The notes: generated by a model not told the origin, from the sequence alone. Shown: positions 20,935 to 33,174, numbered from the stretch's first letter. The stretch is DNA of 62,369 nucleotides from Geosiphon pyriformis (GCA_016748015.1 JAAOMT010000134.1:1-62369); one strand, 5' to 3'. Made by a program: numbers and translations.

Positions 20935-21300
20935 TCGCCAAATCTTGTTGTTGTCATGGGGACAACTGTCCAGTCGCTGTACAGCTCTTCTCTAGGCTGC
21001 TTTTATTGGGGTTCCTTTCCTTACCCAGTTGCTTATTAGAATCGTGTATTGACATGATACGTCGTATGTTCTTCTATGTTCTAGGATGTTGTTCCACATC
21101 TTTTCATCCAGAAGAGTTTCTCTACAGGCTATACATGGCATATTATCCCATTTTTCCATTCATTTTGGTCTTTCAAAACATTTGATATGACATGCGCAGC
21201 AATAGAACTTGGTTGCCATCTGATATTTTTCATCGTCACCACAGCATGCACCCATTGATGACAATTTCTTGCCGCAATCAATGCATATCAGTTTGGGTCA
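20935..21300 (-). pseudogene. Element C Cys-rich domain
   Basis: Reads CIDCGKKLSSMGACCGDDEKY, FYCCACHIKCFERPK, MEKWDNMPCIACRETLLDE and SCQYTILISNWVRKGTPI before a frameshift near 21000. Four CxxC-type pairs make zinc binding likely. Signature MGAC and KWDN shared with A, B and F. I associate this domain with repeat-encoded proteins of Glomeromycotina; no function known to me. Confidence 0.72.
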
Positions 21301-21624
21301 GCAATAGGTTGATGGTTGTTGTTGACTGTAGGTGTATGGGATATAAACATTGTTGGCTTGAGTGTTTTTTTCCTCTCTCTCTTTCCCTTTTTCTTTTTTT
21401 TCTTTGTTTTCTTCCCATTTCCAGCTTAAAGTTGGTTCGCTCTCATCGTTGTTGGTCCAGGTCAAGTCATCAGTTTCCCAGGTAAGTTCTTCCTTTTGTT
21501 TCTCTTTTTCATTGTCATTGTCATTCCAGGGGAGTATTGGTGGCAGTTTGTTGTGCTCTTCATTAGTCCACGACACTTGGTAGGCTTCCCAGGTAGGTTT
21601 TTCTTTCTCCTCCTCTAGTTCAAT
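21298..21624 (-). pseudogene. Element C acidic low-complexity linker after protease
   Basis: Open frame 21576-21298 rich in Trp, Glu, Lys and Asp (LTWETDDLTWTNNDESEP, KEEKNTQANN). No domain. It connects protease and the Cys-rich domain and is represented in F at 58590-58790. Confidence 0.6.
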
Positions 21625-21690
21625 TAATAGTTTCTCTCTTGGAGGAGTCTTGAAGTGGCCACACGTGGCTGGTACACGTATGTGTTGGCC

Positions 21691-22452
21691 TTAATGTGTT
21701 AGTTGAAGTTCCTGAGTGTTCCAGTCTAACATCGTGTTGACTTTGAATAGCCAGTCATTACCAACAAGAGCTTGGTATTGAGTGGCTTCCATTACTAGAA
21801 CTTTAATGGGAGTCACGATGTCATTGATTTTGAAAGGAAAGTCATCGATTTCACTGATTGGAGTTTTGGTCACTCCATCAGCTGTGATGATTTTGGCACT
21901 GGCAGTTTAATCAACTCGGCAACCTAATTGGTCCATGAGTTGCCATGTGATAATACTGCCTACTGAACCACTGTCAAGAATAAATTTGATGGATTGTCCC
22001 TCGACTTTGGCATCAGTGTACATTGTGGTAATTGGTTTGGCTTCAAGAGCGGCTTCACTAAATAATAGCATTGCAGCTGTTTCCTTGAATTCAAATGAGA
22101 AGATAGCAGCCAAGGACTTGTTTTCGGTGATAATAGCAGGTGGAATATTACTGGTGAGTGGTTGTTTTTGGGTAAATGCCAAGTTATTGGTTGAGGCGTC
22201 TTCTGGGGTGACCAAGAGACTTAAATAGTTCTGGGAATTCGGGCTCTGGGTTTGACCAGTACCCGAATTCCACTGGCGTAATCCAGATGATTGCTGTGAA
22301 AAACTGGAGATTAGTTGATGGACTATTATTGCCAATCTCCAGCTCTGTTGAGTCATTCTCGGTCTTTGGGTTCTATTGGATGGTAAGCTTTGGGGTGGTG
22401 TTTGGATTTGGGGTTGATAGATTATTTGTGGCTGCAGTTGTAGATAAATCAC
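21691..22452 (-). pseudogene. Element C Gag C-terminus and aspartic protease
   Basis: Pro/Gln-rich lead-in, then protease with YTDAKVEGQSIKFILDSGSVGSII (catalytic DSG intact, 21975-21967), TWQLMDQLGC, a stop at 21908, then PISEIDDFPFKIND and QYQALVGNDWLFKVN to 21691. Would process Gag-Pol; split by the stop. Confidence 0.82.
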
Positions 22453-24387
22453 TTGTGGCTGTGGTTGATAGATTAAAGCTTGGTATACCAGAGACTAATA
22501 GATGGATGACTGCATCACTGGTAGATAAGTGGATTGGTTTTGATTTGGGTACTGATTTGGAGTTTAGAACAGACAATTGGGGTTTTGATATTGATTTCTT
22601 GATCATTGGTTATTTAAACGCTGATGACAGTCAATTTGGATGTGTTTTTGTTTACCACAATAGTAGCAGATACACATTTCTTGTTGCCACCATTAATTGG
22701 TTGATAAAGATGGCCGTGGCTAATTTTGGGCATGATTAAAGTTTCCTTGATTATTGCGTCATTGTGGAGGCTGATAAATGGCATGATTGTCAGCTAAGTA
22801 TCTTTCCAATCTCTTATTAATTGATTCACTGAATTTCTCCAATTTGGAATCCAATTCAGATGATCCGTTTATTATTAGATTAACAGCTTGGGTGTGGTTA
22901 GCCTCTGACTCAGCGGATTCAAAATCTCTGGCATGTGTAACTGCATTTTGAAGGGTACCTAGATGCAACGGACGTACATGTTGCAAGATGCTGCTGTGCA
23001 GGCCACAGATAAACTGATTGAGTATCTGTGGTGCTGTGAAATAGTTGGCATCAATTGCTTGAATTTGGTGTAGGTTTCAATGGAAGCGTCCCAGGTAAGT
23101 AGTAACTGCTTCAGTTTCTCCTTGTTTCATGGTGGTGAATGCATTGACTAGGCAATTGATGCTGTTATTGTTGCTGAAGTATCTTAGGAATTTCGCTTTG
23201 AAGTCATTAAAATCTTGTGGTTTATTAATCAAGCTCTGGTACCATAAATTGGCAGTGTCCTTGAGAAAGTAGGGAATGGCTTACATTGCTCAAGCATCAT
23301 TTCATCTGTTGGCTGCGATGGCCTTTTCTATATCATTCAACCATACTTGAGCATTATCCTCTTTGCCAGTAAAGTTGTCAAGTTTTGCGATTGGTGCGTA
23401 GGCCATTGGATTTAAGTTAGGTGGTTGTGGTGGCTGTTGAAGCAGTTGTTGTTGTACTGGTTGTTGGGGTGGTAGTTGAAGTGGCTGCTGTATGAGTTCG
23501 GCTATGAAATTAATTGGTGGTTGACTGATGACAATTACTGGAGGTAAGTTTTGTTGATTAATTAATTCAGAGTTTGGATTGTTTTGCCTTTGATGATTCG
23601 GAGTTTTGATTTCTGAATTTTCTAGATCTGGATTTTGCTGAGTTTGAAAATTCAGGGTTTCAACTTCCCAGTTTTCAGTGATCGGGCACTGGTAAGTGAA
23701 TTCTTGATCTTCTGATTCTTTTTCCTCTTTTTCTGATTCTGCTGCTTCCCACGGATCAGAGATTCCAAAATCTGGTGGAAGCAGTGGTAATCAAAGTCCT
23801 GATGGAGTTGATGATCGCGAATTAAATCCCTCAAAGTATTCGCCATATGGTCCTAACAATTCTGTTTTTCTTTGTCTACTTTGGAATGGGAATCATCCAA
23901 ATGCTAATGTCACAGTTGATAAGAATGCATCTGTTGATAATATGTTGATGGTGCTTCTAGGTGTATAGTAGTAGAATGGGTTGCCTGGGGATTCAACTCT
24001 GTTTTTCTTCCAAGCAGGTGGCTGTATTTTTCTGGGTGTTACTGCTGGTGTTTGTAATTTTCTCTTGCCTTTACTAGTGTATGTAATTGGATATCTTTGT
24101 TGAGTGTGATGTTCAATTTCTTTGTTGATCTTAATGATGATAGATACAAAATTATGATTTGTTAGTAGATTGGTGTTTTGAATTAATTTTTTATAGAAAG
24201 TTTCTCTTGCTGATTCAGTATTCACTGGTGTTCCTAATAAAGAGAAAATCTTTTCATTGACATAGAAATTAAAGGCTGATTTGGCAGATATATAATTGTA
24301 GTTTAATTCCAAGTATTGACAATAGTGTTGAAATAAGAATTTTGCGAATCCTAAATAGTTTGCTCTTATATTTTCTGATTCTGCCAC
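22453..24387 (-). pseudogene. Element C gag (broken)
   Basis: Starts with VAESENIRANYLGFAKFLF at 24387 (GTG; no in-frame ATG ahead). The first frame, 24387-23893, ends in TGA. The true frame continues through SEKEEKESEDQEF, a Pro/Gln-rich stretch (LQLPPQQPVQQQLLQQPPQ) and the capsid core AQVWLNDIEKAIAANR and NKPQDFNDFKAKFLRYFSNN, with stops, to 22986-22759. CCHC knuckle CYYCGKQKHIQIDC at 22668-22627. The 64-codon frame 23846-23652 is a shadow. Packages element RNA. Confidence 0.8.
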
Positions 24388-24433
24388 TTTTGGTTTGGTG
24401 TTGTCGGTGCTGGTTCTCTGTAAGATTATATCT

Positions 24434-24447
24434 CACAGAGAGCACCA
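24434..24447 (-). other. Primer-binding site of element C
   Basis: TGGTGCTCTCTGTG on the minus strand, two bases inside the 5' LTR. Its GAGCACCAA (plus strand 24440-24448) is complementary to TTGGTGCTC at 24498-24506 in U5, giving a possible U5-PBS stem. Confidence 0.65.
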
Positions 24448-24449
24448 AA

Positions 24450-25264
24450 TGTTACAGGTGATTATTTTTGCTGTTGAATTAAATAACAACCCATAACTTG
24501 GTGCTCAAAAGCTACTTCCATGGATGAGGTTCTGCAAAATGTTGTATCTGAAGGTTTTTATAGAGTCCTTTGTATAATGGACAGAGATTCAATAGTGTCA
24601 ATAGTAAGTGTATCTTTCCAAAAGTTTTCCCAATTTCTTTCTCAGCATGGTGGCCGGATTTAGTCTGACAGTCGTGCCCTTCTGGTAAGCTATTCAATAA
24701 TATATATAAAATCCTACCCTTATTTCTGGGTCTTTTACCAGACTATCCTTGATGTTAATAATTCAGTGCTTAATCCTTTTTTTAATTAGTATACACAACA
24801 ATCAAATCAAATAAAATAAAGAAAAGAAATAAAAAAAAATAAAGAAAGAAAATAAATAAGCCTGGGCAGTTCGGCAGATTAGTATTCTGTTAATAGCCGT
24901 GATTAAGAGCTATTGTTCCAGTGTGGTTAAGTATTAATTACTATCAACATGAAGTGTTGATAGTGGAGAGTGGATTGAGATGTGGAATAATTATTTATTT
25001 AATGATTTTGTTTCTTGGCTAAGTATTCTGTGATATTGATTCTGTCTTTTCTGTTTCTAACACTACTACTATATATACATAATTGAGATTCCTCAATTCC
25101 TTGATTTTTCACAACAGGAATCCTGCAATTTCTTGTCAAAGAATCCTGAAATTCCTGGAATCCTGCAATTCCTGAGAGGAATCCTGGAATTCCACATTTA
25201 CTATGCTTACTTCTGATTGACTAATAAGTATGCTAATATATTTCCTATATTTCTATGAATAACA
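24450..25264 (-). repeat. 5' LTR of element C (family 2)
   Basis: 815 bp, TGTTACAGGTG to ATAACA. It shares all landmarks with 15157-16027 but with a shorter minisatellite (about 25105-25195) and one mismatch in the hairpin at 24892-24914. Confidence 0.92.
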
Positions 25265-26037
25265 ATGTCAACTCTTTCCCAGGAATTGCTCGTTTGGAAG
25301 CTCACTAAAAATGTGTAGTTACTTTGCTGTGAAAGTCAACTTTTCTATAGGAATCTCGTCTGTAGGCTACCCTAATGATTGTAAAAAAAAATAAAATAAA
25401 ATAAAAGAAATGTAAAAGAAATAGGATTTTATTAAGGAAAACATTTTCTATCCAGGCCTGGAGTCACTAACAGTTTACTGAAATTGATAGCTAATTAATT
25501 TCGAAATGTTAGTTGGGTTTTGGAGATTTTTCAAGTACAATAATTAAAAAAATTTGGTTTTTCGAATTATTTGATATTTATTTCTTTTTGTGTGTATAGG
25601 AACAGTTTTAAGAGATAAATCTAAAGTAAAATACATTTTCTCAAAGAGAGAAGCTCTTCTTTTATACAACTTGTTGTAACACTATTCTATGAACTTGAAC
25701 TTTGCTATTTTCTATAATTTTGCTAAACTAAAAATACATTTTGGCGAACTACAAGTTATTTCTGCAAGCTATTAGATATTTTGGTAAACTATTAATTATT
25801 TTGGCAAATTCCTACAAATTTTGGTGAACTTTTTGAATGTTACATAGTTCGGAGTATTGCATGATTAATCATCACAATTAGGTTATATTTGTGTTATGTA
25901 CAAATTGGGTTATTAATTAAATGATAATTTCGGATATTTTGCTAATGTAATAAGTAATAATTTGAAATGCTAATTAATAATAAAAATTATAAAGATAATT
26001 TCATGCTAAGCAATATCTCTAATTTTGTCTGGTAACA
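25265..26037 (-). repeat. 5' LTR of element B, part 2
   Basis: Begins with the duplicated ATGT (25265-25268), continues CAACTCTTTCCCAGG as in the B 3' LTR at 6291, and ends GGTAACA at 26037. Contains the family-1 U3 repeats (25740-25845) and the inverted TATA box near 25663. Confidence 0.92.
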
Positions 26038-26041
26038 ATGG

Positions 26042-27290
26042 CTTGATAAAGTACAGAAAGCAGGAGATGCAAATGATTAGAATGCAGCAAGAATGCTCAA
26101 AGCAATTCCATATTTTCTCCAAGACACTGCAAAAGAATGGTTTGAAAACTTAGAAGAATCATTTGAAAACTGGTAAGCATTCAAAGATGCTTTCTTACAA
26201 CAATTTACTAACAACAATATCTTTATCACTCTCTGCAATCACTTTCACAATATTAAACAAGAGACATCTGAAACTGTTATAACCTATCTTAAAAAATTTA
26301 ATAAACTTCTTCAATGAATTCAACAATTGGAAACCAATGATTACTATTCCAATGCTCAGATTCTGGATCAGTTTATAGCAGGATTAAAAGACAAATTGAT
26401 AAAAAAAGTTTATCCACATGTACCAGCAGACTTAACAACTGCCATTAGACATGCAAAAAACTATGAAATAACAATGGAAGAAGCAAACCACATCAAACTT
26501 GTCAACCTGGCTATTGGAAAAACCAGCTCAGCAGCTGAAAAAAAGATAGACCAACTCACAAAAAAGGTTGAAAGCTACTTTACAAATCAACAACAACAGC
26601 AGCAACCACCACAAAGATATCAACCTCCACAACAATGCAATCAAAATGGCTTTGGATTACTATCTAACAACCAATCTCAAAATTGTTATTATTGTGGAAT
26701 TCCAAGACACTGGAAACAAGATTGCAGAAAATTGCAAAGAGACCAACAAAACAGGAGTAATCAATATTACCCTTTACTACAACAATCTTATTACCAACTT
26801 CTACCACCAACTCATTATTCACCAAGACCACAAAATTAAAACAATTACTATCAGCCAGCTCCACAACTAATGCAGCAACAATATCAGCAATCTTTATCAA
26901 TTTAGCAATATCAACCACTTACTCCACAATATCAAGTACCAGCCAGAAGACTGGTATAACAAAACTAATTCACACCACAAAACCGTTTTTTAACAAACAA
27001 CAACAGAATCAATTTAAATAACCAGTTGGTTCTCCAGAATTCTGGTCAGCAAAGACCCAATCACTATTACACTCAGCCCAGTTATTTAACAATGCAAAAA
27101 GAATCGGATTTTCAACAACCTGCACTTTCTGAAAGTGAAGTTATAGCACCAAGATCAGACCCTTCCAACAACACCATTTCACCAGCCCAAATTGCCCAAA
27201 ATGTTAACCTTTCAGATATATTCCCATTCGAATTTGAAGCAAATAAATCACCATTCTTGCTTAGTAATGCAGCAGCTATGAACAAAAAGC
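26042..27290 (+). pseudogene. Element A gag, C-terminal part
   Basis: Continues gag after B: LDKVQKAGDAND, stop at a Trp position, then NAARMLKAIPYFLQDTAKEW. From 26327 open to 26839 with YYSNAQILDQFIAGLKDKL and a CCHC knuckle, CYYCGIPRHWKQDC, at 26684-26725. A Gln/Tyr/Pro-rich tail follows in several frames to about 27290, ending with LSDIFPFEFEANKS ahead of the protease. Confidence 0.82.
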
Positions 27291-27294
27291 TATT

Positions 27295-27680
27295 ACTGTC
27301 ATGTACATTGAAGCCACAGTAAAGAGAAAACTTATTCGATTAATTCTAGACAGTGGATTAACTAGAAGTATCATCACATACCAATTAATGCAACAACTTG
27401 ATTGAAATGTTGACAGACCAGCCCAAACAGTAATTGTGACAGCAGATAATATAAAAAAGACACCAGTAGAAAAAATTAACAACTTCCCATTCACCATTGA
27501 TGAAATCACCATTCCAGTTAAAGTTTTAGTTATGGATACACCCTAATACTAAGTTCTTGTTGAAAATGATTGGCTTCTTAAGGCCAATATAAACTTAGAC
27601 TGGGAAACTCAGGAATTAAAAATCTCATACCAAAGACAATACACTATAATACCTGCTACTTGTAAAACTTTCAACAAATA
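27295..27680 (+). pseudogene. Element A aspartic protease
   Basis: LIRLILDSGLTRSIITYQL with catalytic DSG intact (27349-27357), then TGA in QLD*NVDRPAQ, VIVTADNIKKTPVEKI, TIPVKVLVMD, two stops in the usual QYQALxGNDW segment, and CKTFNK. The Gly-rich AGS after DSG reads LTR. Inactive by stops. Confidence 0.78.
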
Positions 27681-28595
27681 ATCAGAAAAAGCCTCAGTGT
27701 TTGAATTTGAAGAGGAAAAAAAAATGCCATTCACTAAAACCTACATGGCTTTTGGATTAACATCCAATTGAGCTAAGAAAACAGAACAAGAGATTTTTAA
27801 AGAATCAAGAAGATAGAAAAAAGTTAGATATTTTACACCTGAACCATGAAAAAAACCACAATACATTTCACTAAAATACAAAGATTGCAAAAAGAAGCTT
27901 TTATCTATGGGAGCCTGTATTTCTCCAGAAGAGGAATACAAAACTTGCACTTGCTACTTCTGCAAAACATGCCATAGAGAATGATTTGGATCCTCAAAAA
28001 AAAGTAGAAAATGGGACAACACACCTTGTTTTACATGTGGAGATATGCTATCAGAAGAATGCAATTGGATTGATATTGCAATGAGAGGAGGGGTATGTGA
28101 TCAAACCTGTCAATATGTCCTATCAATTTCGGAAAAAGTCAGAAGAGAAACACTATTTGATGCAACATACAACAATGCTCTCAATAAACTCTACTACTAT
28201 CCTTATGATGCTAAAATAATTTTTGATTTGGCAATGACATTAATCAATAGAGCCACCCAAAAAGATGTCTGCCAAATAAAAGAAGCTGAATATATTGAGT
28301 ATACAATAAAATTAGCTGGATTCAACTATGAAGATAAAGTGGAAACATACCACCAAATTACAAGCTACACTTATCCAATCCAAGAAGCTCAAATTTAATG
28401 ATTAGAGCAAATGAATATTCAATTGTGTAAAAAATGCATCATGTCTTGTAATAACAAATAGTGTTCAGAATGCTATGTTCTTAGCATTCCTCTGCTCAGT
28501 GAAAATAACCAGGAAGAAATCGAATTTGGGAAACCAGAAACAAAGAATAAAACCACAACAACACCAATCTATTTTACTGAAAACCAGCCTATTAT
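27681..28595 (+). pseudogene. Element A Cys-rich domain and second Cys cluster
   Basis: Reads CKKKLLSMGACISPEEEYKTC, CYFCKTCHRE, RKWDNTPCFTCGDMLSEECN, then open 28045-28398 with GGVCDQTCQYVLSISEKV and helical sequence ending YPIQEAQI. After two stops, LCKKCIMSCNNK and CSECYVLSI form the cluster preceding dUTPase. Matches B closely; Cys spacing is conserved. Confidence 0.72.
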
Positions 28596-29095
28596 ACAAC
28601 TCAAATACTTTGACAACAATGGGCAAGGAATAAAACCAGAAAAAGCTCACGAAATTGATGCAGAATATGACTTCAGATATCTTGACAAAGATACTTTAGT
28701 TCTTCAACCAAAGTTCTTAACAAAAATCGACCTCAAAATTGCCCTTGAAATTTCATCTGGAACAATAGTTCAAATTGCATCCAGATTATCATTGGCAAGC
28801 AAAGGAATTAACATTAAAGAAGGAGTTATAGATGCAGGATATACTGAAGACATTACTATCATGTTGCAGAATGAAACAGACAAACTATTCAGGATTGAAC
28901 ATGTTGAAAAAATTGTCCAAGCAATTTACCTACTCTTAATCAACATTTCAGGTTTACAATCAGTTAACAACAGAAAACAATTGGGAAAAAGTGAAAGAAA
29001 AATGCAAGGTTTTGGTTCAACTGGATGATTTACAGTCCCAGTAAACATAGCTCTTAATACACAGAATAAATCTTACCAGATTTTTCAACTTTTCC
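28596..29095 (+). pseudogene. Element A dUTPase domain
   Basis: Motifs 1 DAEYDFRYL, 2 ASRLSLASKG, 3 GVIDAGYTEDI, 4 EKIVQAIYLLL, 5 RKMQGFGSTG followed by TGA. Motif 5 keeps GFGSTG, but motif 1 lost its Gly. Open 28792-29028. Position between Cys-rich domain and RT as in B and C. Confidence 0.8.
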
Positions 29096-30880
29096 AACCA
29101 ATTACCATTTCACTTTTTGGTAAACATTACGAAATTTACACTTGTTCAAAACCCATCACTACCCAACAAATCTTTAAATCCAATAAACAAATCTGTTTAA
29201 AGCATGAAATCTTAATCCCAAACATTTATATTCCCAAAGGAATGAAAAAATTTCAAGTTATATTCTACAACCCCAATAATTATCCTATTGTCTTATTGAA
29301 CAAATTGGAGATTGGAATTATACACAGTAATATCTTTCAAAATGAAAACTTTTAAATTGTCTTTGATTTCATCGAAATTATAAGATATACACTACTTCCA
29401 AATCCAAACATCATTCTTACTACTAAAAACTACCATCTTTTGGAAGAAAAACTCTCTAGAATCAACATGAGTCTCTTAAAACCCCAACAACAAAGACAAT
29501 TAAAACAGCTAATAGCTGAATTTGCAGATATTTTTGCAAAAAACAACAATGATCTTGAAAAAACTAATATTGTTCAACATCAAATCCACACAGGAGATGC
29601 TCTGCCAAAATGACAACAAGCCTATCGAGTTCCACCTGCTAGCCACCAGTTTATCAGAGAAGAGGTTCAAAGAATGCTCAATAACAAATTGATTTAACCA
29701 TCAAGAAGTCCTTGGGTCTCATCAATAATACTTATTAAAAAGAAAAACAGAAAAATCAGATTCTGTGTAAATTACTATCAGCTCAACAGCATAACAATTG
29801 AAGATGCCTATTTTCTTCCAAGAATTGATAATATGTTGGATGCCTTAGGAAAAGCCAAGTTCTTCTCAACTTTGGACTTGGAAAGTAGATACTGACAAGT
29901 TGAAATGGACCCAAAAGATCGACCCAAAACAGCATTCACCACTCAAGGAGGGAATTATGAGTTCAATGTTATGCTTTTTAAACTTTGCAATACACCAGCA
30001 ACATTCCAACAACTCATAGATGTTGTATATAAAGGACTCTTATGGCAATCAGTAGTTGTTTATCTTAATAACACTAATGTATACTTACCAAGCTTTAAAG
30101 CCTATCTTATCTACCTGCAAGAAGTTTTTCAATGATTATGAAAAGCAGGATTGAAGTTGAACATTAAGAAATATTACTTTGAAAAAACAAGCTTAATTTT
30201 TCTTGAACACATTATCAGCAAAGATGGAGTCAAACCAAATTCTAGAACAATCAGTGCTGTCAAAAACTTCCAAACACCCAAAAATACCACAGAGCTGTGA
30301 GGATTTGTAGGATTAGCCTCATATTATCAGAAATTTATTAAAGGATTTTTAGAAATTGCTAAACCACTCAATTATCTCATCAACAAAAATGTGTCATACA
30401 AATGGACTGAAAAACAACAGAAAGCTTTTGAAATTCTTAAAACAAAACTAACAACAGCTTTAGTTCTTGCTTACCCAGACTTTAACAAATGATTTCAACT
30501 AATCACTAATGCTTCACACATAGCATTTGGTGCTATTCTATCACAATTAGATGAAAATGGCTAGAAACAAGTCATTGTCTATGCTAATAAAATACTCAAA
30601 TCAACAAAACTCAAATATGGTTCAACTGAATTAGAAGCTGCTGCAGTCATTTGGGCTTTTAAACATTTTCAACAATATCTGAAGAATGGAAAAGAATTTG
30701 ACATTATAACTAACAATATTGGCCTTAAATAGCTCAATAAAAAGAAAACTGAACAAAGTACCAAACAGTCTCGATGGAATAACTTCCTAGCAGATTACAA
30801 ATATATTGTATACTACAAACCAGGAAAATTACACACAAATGTTAATAGTCTCTTCAGAATGAGACAAGATTAATAACACC
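29096..30880 (+). pseudogene. Element A linker, reverse transcriptase and RNase H
   Basis: Linker to about 29550 (QLKQLIAEFADIFAKNNND), then RT: KIRFCVNYYQLNSI (a DYRQLN variant), FSTLDLESRY, stop, and the open frame 29905-30135 with FNVMLFKLCNTPATFQQL. The active site is YLNN at 30061-30072: both Asp lost. FLEHIISKDGVKPN and TELxGFVGLASYYQKF follow; RNase H region to about 30870 (IITNNIGLK, IVYYKPGKLHTNV). Many stops. Confidence 0.83.
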
Positions 30881-31079
30881 AACAAATCGACTATAACTTA
30901 CCAACCTACCAACAAATAATAAAGCAACAATAAATTCCAGAAATTACAACAATTTTAAAAACTATTTGGAGACTCTTATCATACCAGAAAATTAGTTCCC
31001 AAGTAAAAAACATCGATTACAACACCAATCCAAACAATATTTTATACACCACAACAAAATCTATTACAAAAATCACAGA

Positions 31080-32315
31080 AATCCAAACCAACTACTCAGA
31101 TTAATACAAGAGAATGAAAAAGAAACAATTCTATACAACATACACACAGATCTTTCTTCAGCACATTTGGGAAGAGATGGAACAATTCAAAGAACTCTTA
31201 AACATTATTTTTGGCCTTACATGCAAAAAGACATTCAACAATATGTAGAATCTTGTGATAGTTGTCAAAAAAGAGAAGGAACTCATCCCACAGAATCTTT
31301 AAATCCAATCAAAGTTGGACAATCTTTTGACAGAGTTGAAATTGATTTAGTCAGACCATTATCTATCACAACCCAAGGAAATCATTATATTGCAGTTGCA
31401 GTAGATTATCTTATCAAATGGCCTAAAGCTAGAGCCATCCAAAAAGCAGATGCAAAATTAGTAGCAAATTTCATCTATGAAAACATTATTTGTAGATATA
31501 GATGCCCAATTGAACTTTTATCTGATTAAGGAACACATTTTGTAAACAACTTAATACAAGAAATTTGTGAATGATTCAATGTCAAAAGACTTTTATCATC
31601 ATCTTATTACCCTCAAACAAATAGACTTGTAGAACATTTCAACAGAACATTGTGTGAATCTTTAGCCAAAGTTTCAACAGATTTTAAACAAGAATGGGAT
31701 ATCTTTATTTCATTAGTGTTATTAGTATACAAAACACTAAAACAAGTTACTATAAAACACACACTATTTGATCTTACTTATGGAAGGACAGCAATATTAC
31801 CAATTAATTTCACAGTAGAAACATACCCAGTACAACCAATTAATAAAGAAAACTTTCAAGAAACACTCCAAAGAAGAGCCTACACTCTCCTTAGTACATT
31901 GGAAGGAAAAAGACACATAGCAGCCTCTCATATTGAATACTTTCAAGCCTTACAAAAAGAAAAGCATGACAACAAACTGTTACTAATTACTAACGAATTT
32001 AAGATTGGAAATAAAGTTTTCTTACACAGAACTAAGGCTAAAAAACAATGGAGTGGAAAATTTGAACATAAATAGGATGGACCATTTTATATTCACAAAA
32101 TTTTAGGCAATGGATTATACAAGTTAAGACTTGATAACAAAGTACTAGCAAAAGTTGCACATGGAAATAGATTAAAACACTATCATTCCAGAAACAATCC
32201 TAAACCATTAATTCCACAAATTGGTAAATATTCTTCTTTAGTTAATCCTAAAAATATTCCCCGAAATTTAGAACCAATAATTATAATTGAACAACAACCA
32301 AACTTGAACACTTAA
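31080..32315 (+). pseudogene. Element A integrase
   Basis: Open 31167-31529: LKHYFWPYMQKDIQQYVES, CDSCQKREGTHPTE, EIDLVRPLSITTQGNHYIA (first Asp kept), LLSD then a stop. Open 31650-32075 after RLVEHFNRTLCESLA: core helix and FKIGNKVFLHRTKAKKQWSG. GPY/F-like segment DGPFYIHKILGNGLYKL then to the TAA at 32313. D, D, E all present but the gene is interrupted. Confidence 0.83.
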
Positions 32316-32466
32316 TTTAACATAATTTTACAATAGTTCTTTTAATAATACACAAAAACAAAAATAATAAATAATACAAAAACACCCAAACCCAAAAACA
32401 AATAAAAATCCCATATTCAAAAATAATTTTCTTTATTCTTCTTTCTATTAGTTAACCATTTTTATT

Positions 32467-33174
32467 ATAATTATTTCCCAAAATATTCAACAAATATCCC
32501 AAAAATTAATGTTAGCCTTAAAAACACTTCCTGACTTATCCATAACGATTAATGGAAGTCAAATTAATTACATTCAGAAAGAAAACACAGCTCCAATAGT
32601 AAATAATTCTCAAAACTATCATTCCTATAGAAAAAAAGCAAAAGGTCACTTTGAAAATAGGTTACCAGAACTTTTGAAGCAAGCACTAAAAGAAAACCTT
32701 TTAATTGCTTCTATTGACATTCCACCAAATGCCACAATACAACAAAAACTTCTACTATTTCTTAATAAACAGAACAATAAACATACTCTTATATATAGAT
32801 ATTTTCATATTGGAAAAACACTTTATGAACGAAAACTGGAATTTAAAGCAACCAATATCACTTCTGAGGCTATATGAAAACGAATTCACAATGAATTCAA
32901 GACAGCAGCTAGACCAACAAACACTTGTTACAAACTTAGAGCAGCATTTAGACTTTATAATTTATTCAATACTTGTAAAAACGTCTTACAAAATTCAATA
33001 CTCCATTCAATGAAGATTCAATATATTGAAAAGCTTACAAAACTGAAATTTCAACAATTTTCAGACCAGATTACTTCAATTATCTTGGACCATTATCTTA
33101 ACATCACAGATAGTGCTTGAACTTCGACAGAGCTCAGTCTTGAGGAGGAAATTATGTTACCAGTAGAATTTTAG
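32467..33174 (+). pseudogene. Element A ORF3, unknown protein downstream of integrase
   Basis: Counterpart of B ORF3. The start codon position reads ATA (32467) where B has ATG. Open 32509-32877, with SITINGSQINYIQKEN, IPPNATIQQKLLL and YRYFHIGKTLYERKLEF, then TGA and continuation (LRAAFRLYNLFNTCKN, QFSDQITSIILDHYL) to TAG at 33174, 20 bases inside the 3' LTR. The last residues, MLPVEF, are encoded by the LTR terminus. Separated from the integrase stop by about 150 bp. Confidence 0.75.
33141..33154 (+). other. Polypurine tract of element A
   Basis: TGAGGAGGAAATTA directly before the 3' LTR, inside ORF3. Confidence 0.68.

Larger units (their letters stand above)
15157..25264 (-). mobile_element. 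Ty3/Gypsy element C (family 2), innermost element
   Basis: 10.1-kb uninterrupted LTR retrotransposon inside the 5' LTR of B. LTRs 15157-16027 and 24450-25264. Minus-strand gene order: gag (CCHC), protease, acidic linker, Cys-rich domain, dUTPase, RT, RNase H, integrase, ORF3. Best preserved coding sequence in the window (several frames of 150-300 codons) but still with stops, a mutated RT active site and LTRs that differ at several percent of sites, nearly all transitions. Confidence 0.93.
6100..26037 (-). mobile_element. Ty3/Gypsy element B (family 1), inserted in the gag of A, interrupted by C
   Basis: Minus-strand LTR retrotransposon. 3' LTR 6100-7060; internal region 7061-14964; 5' LTR in two parts, 14965-15156 and 25269-26037, split by element C. 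Rejoined, the 5' LTR is 961 bp, the same length as the 3' LTR. Element B alone is about 9.8 kb. Its orientation is opposite to A, the same family, so the two form large inverted repeats. In the first ~190 bp the two LTRs differ at about a dozen sites, all transitions. All genes are broken. Confidence 0.92.

Noticed and set aside
23652-23846. Frame starting MANTLRDLIRDHQ as a gene
   Set aside because: It overlaps the conserved gag frame (SEKEEKESEDQEF, TYQCP) in another phase; the gag frame is the one shared with F.
24420-24447. GTGAG...TTACAG just inside the C 5' LTR as a mini-intron fixing the gag start
   Set aside because: Only about 20 nt apart, too short for a spliceosomal intron.
14965-26037. 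Treating the family-1 LTR pieces at 14965-15156 and 25269-26037 as two truncated solo LTRs
   Set aside because: They join without gap or overlap at the C insertion (ACGT/ATGT) into a 961-bp LTR matching the B 3' LTR.
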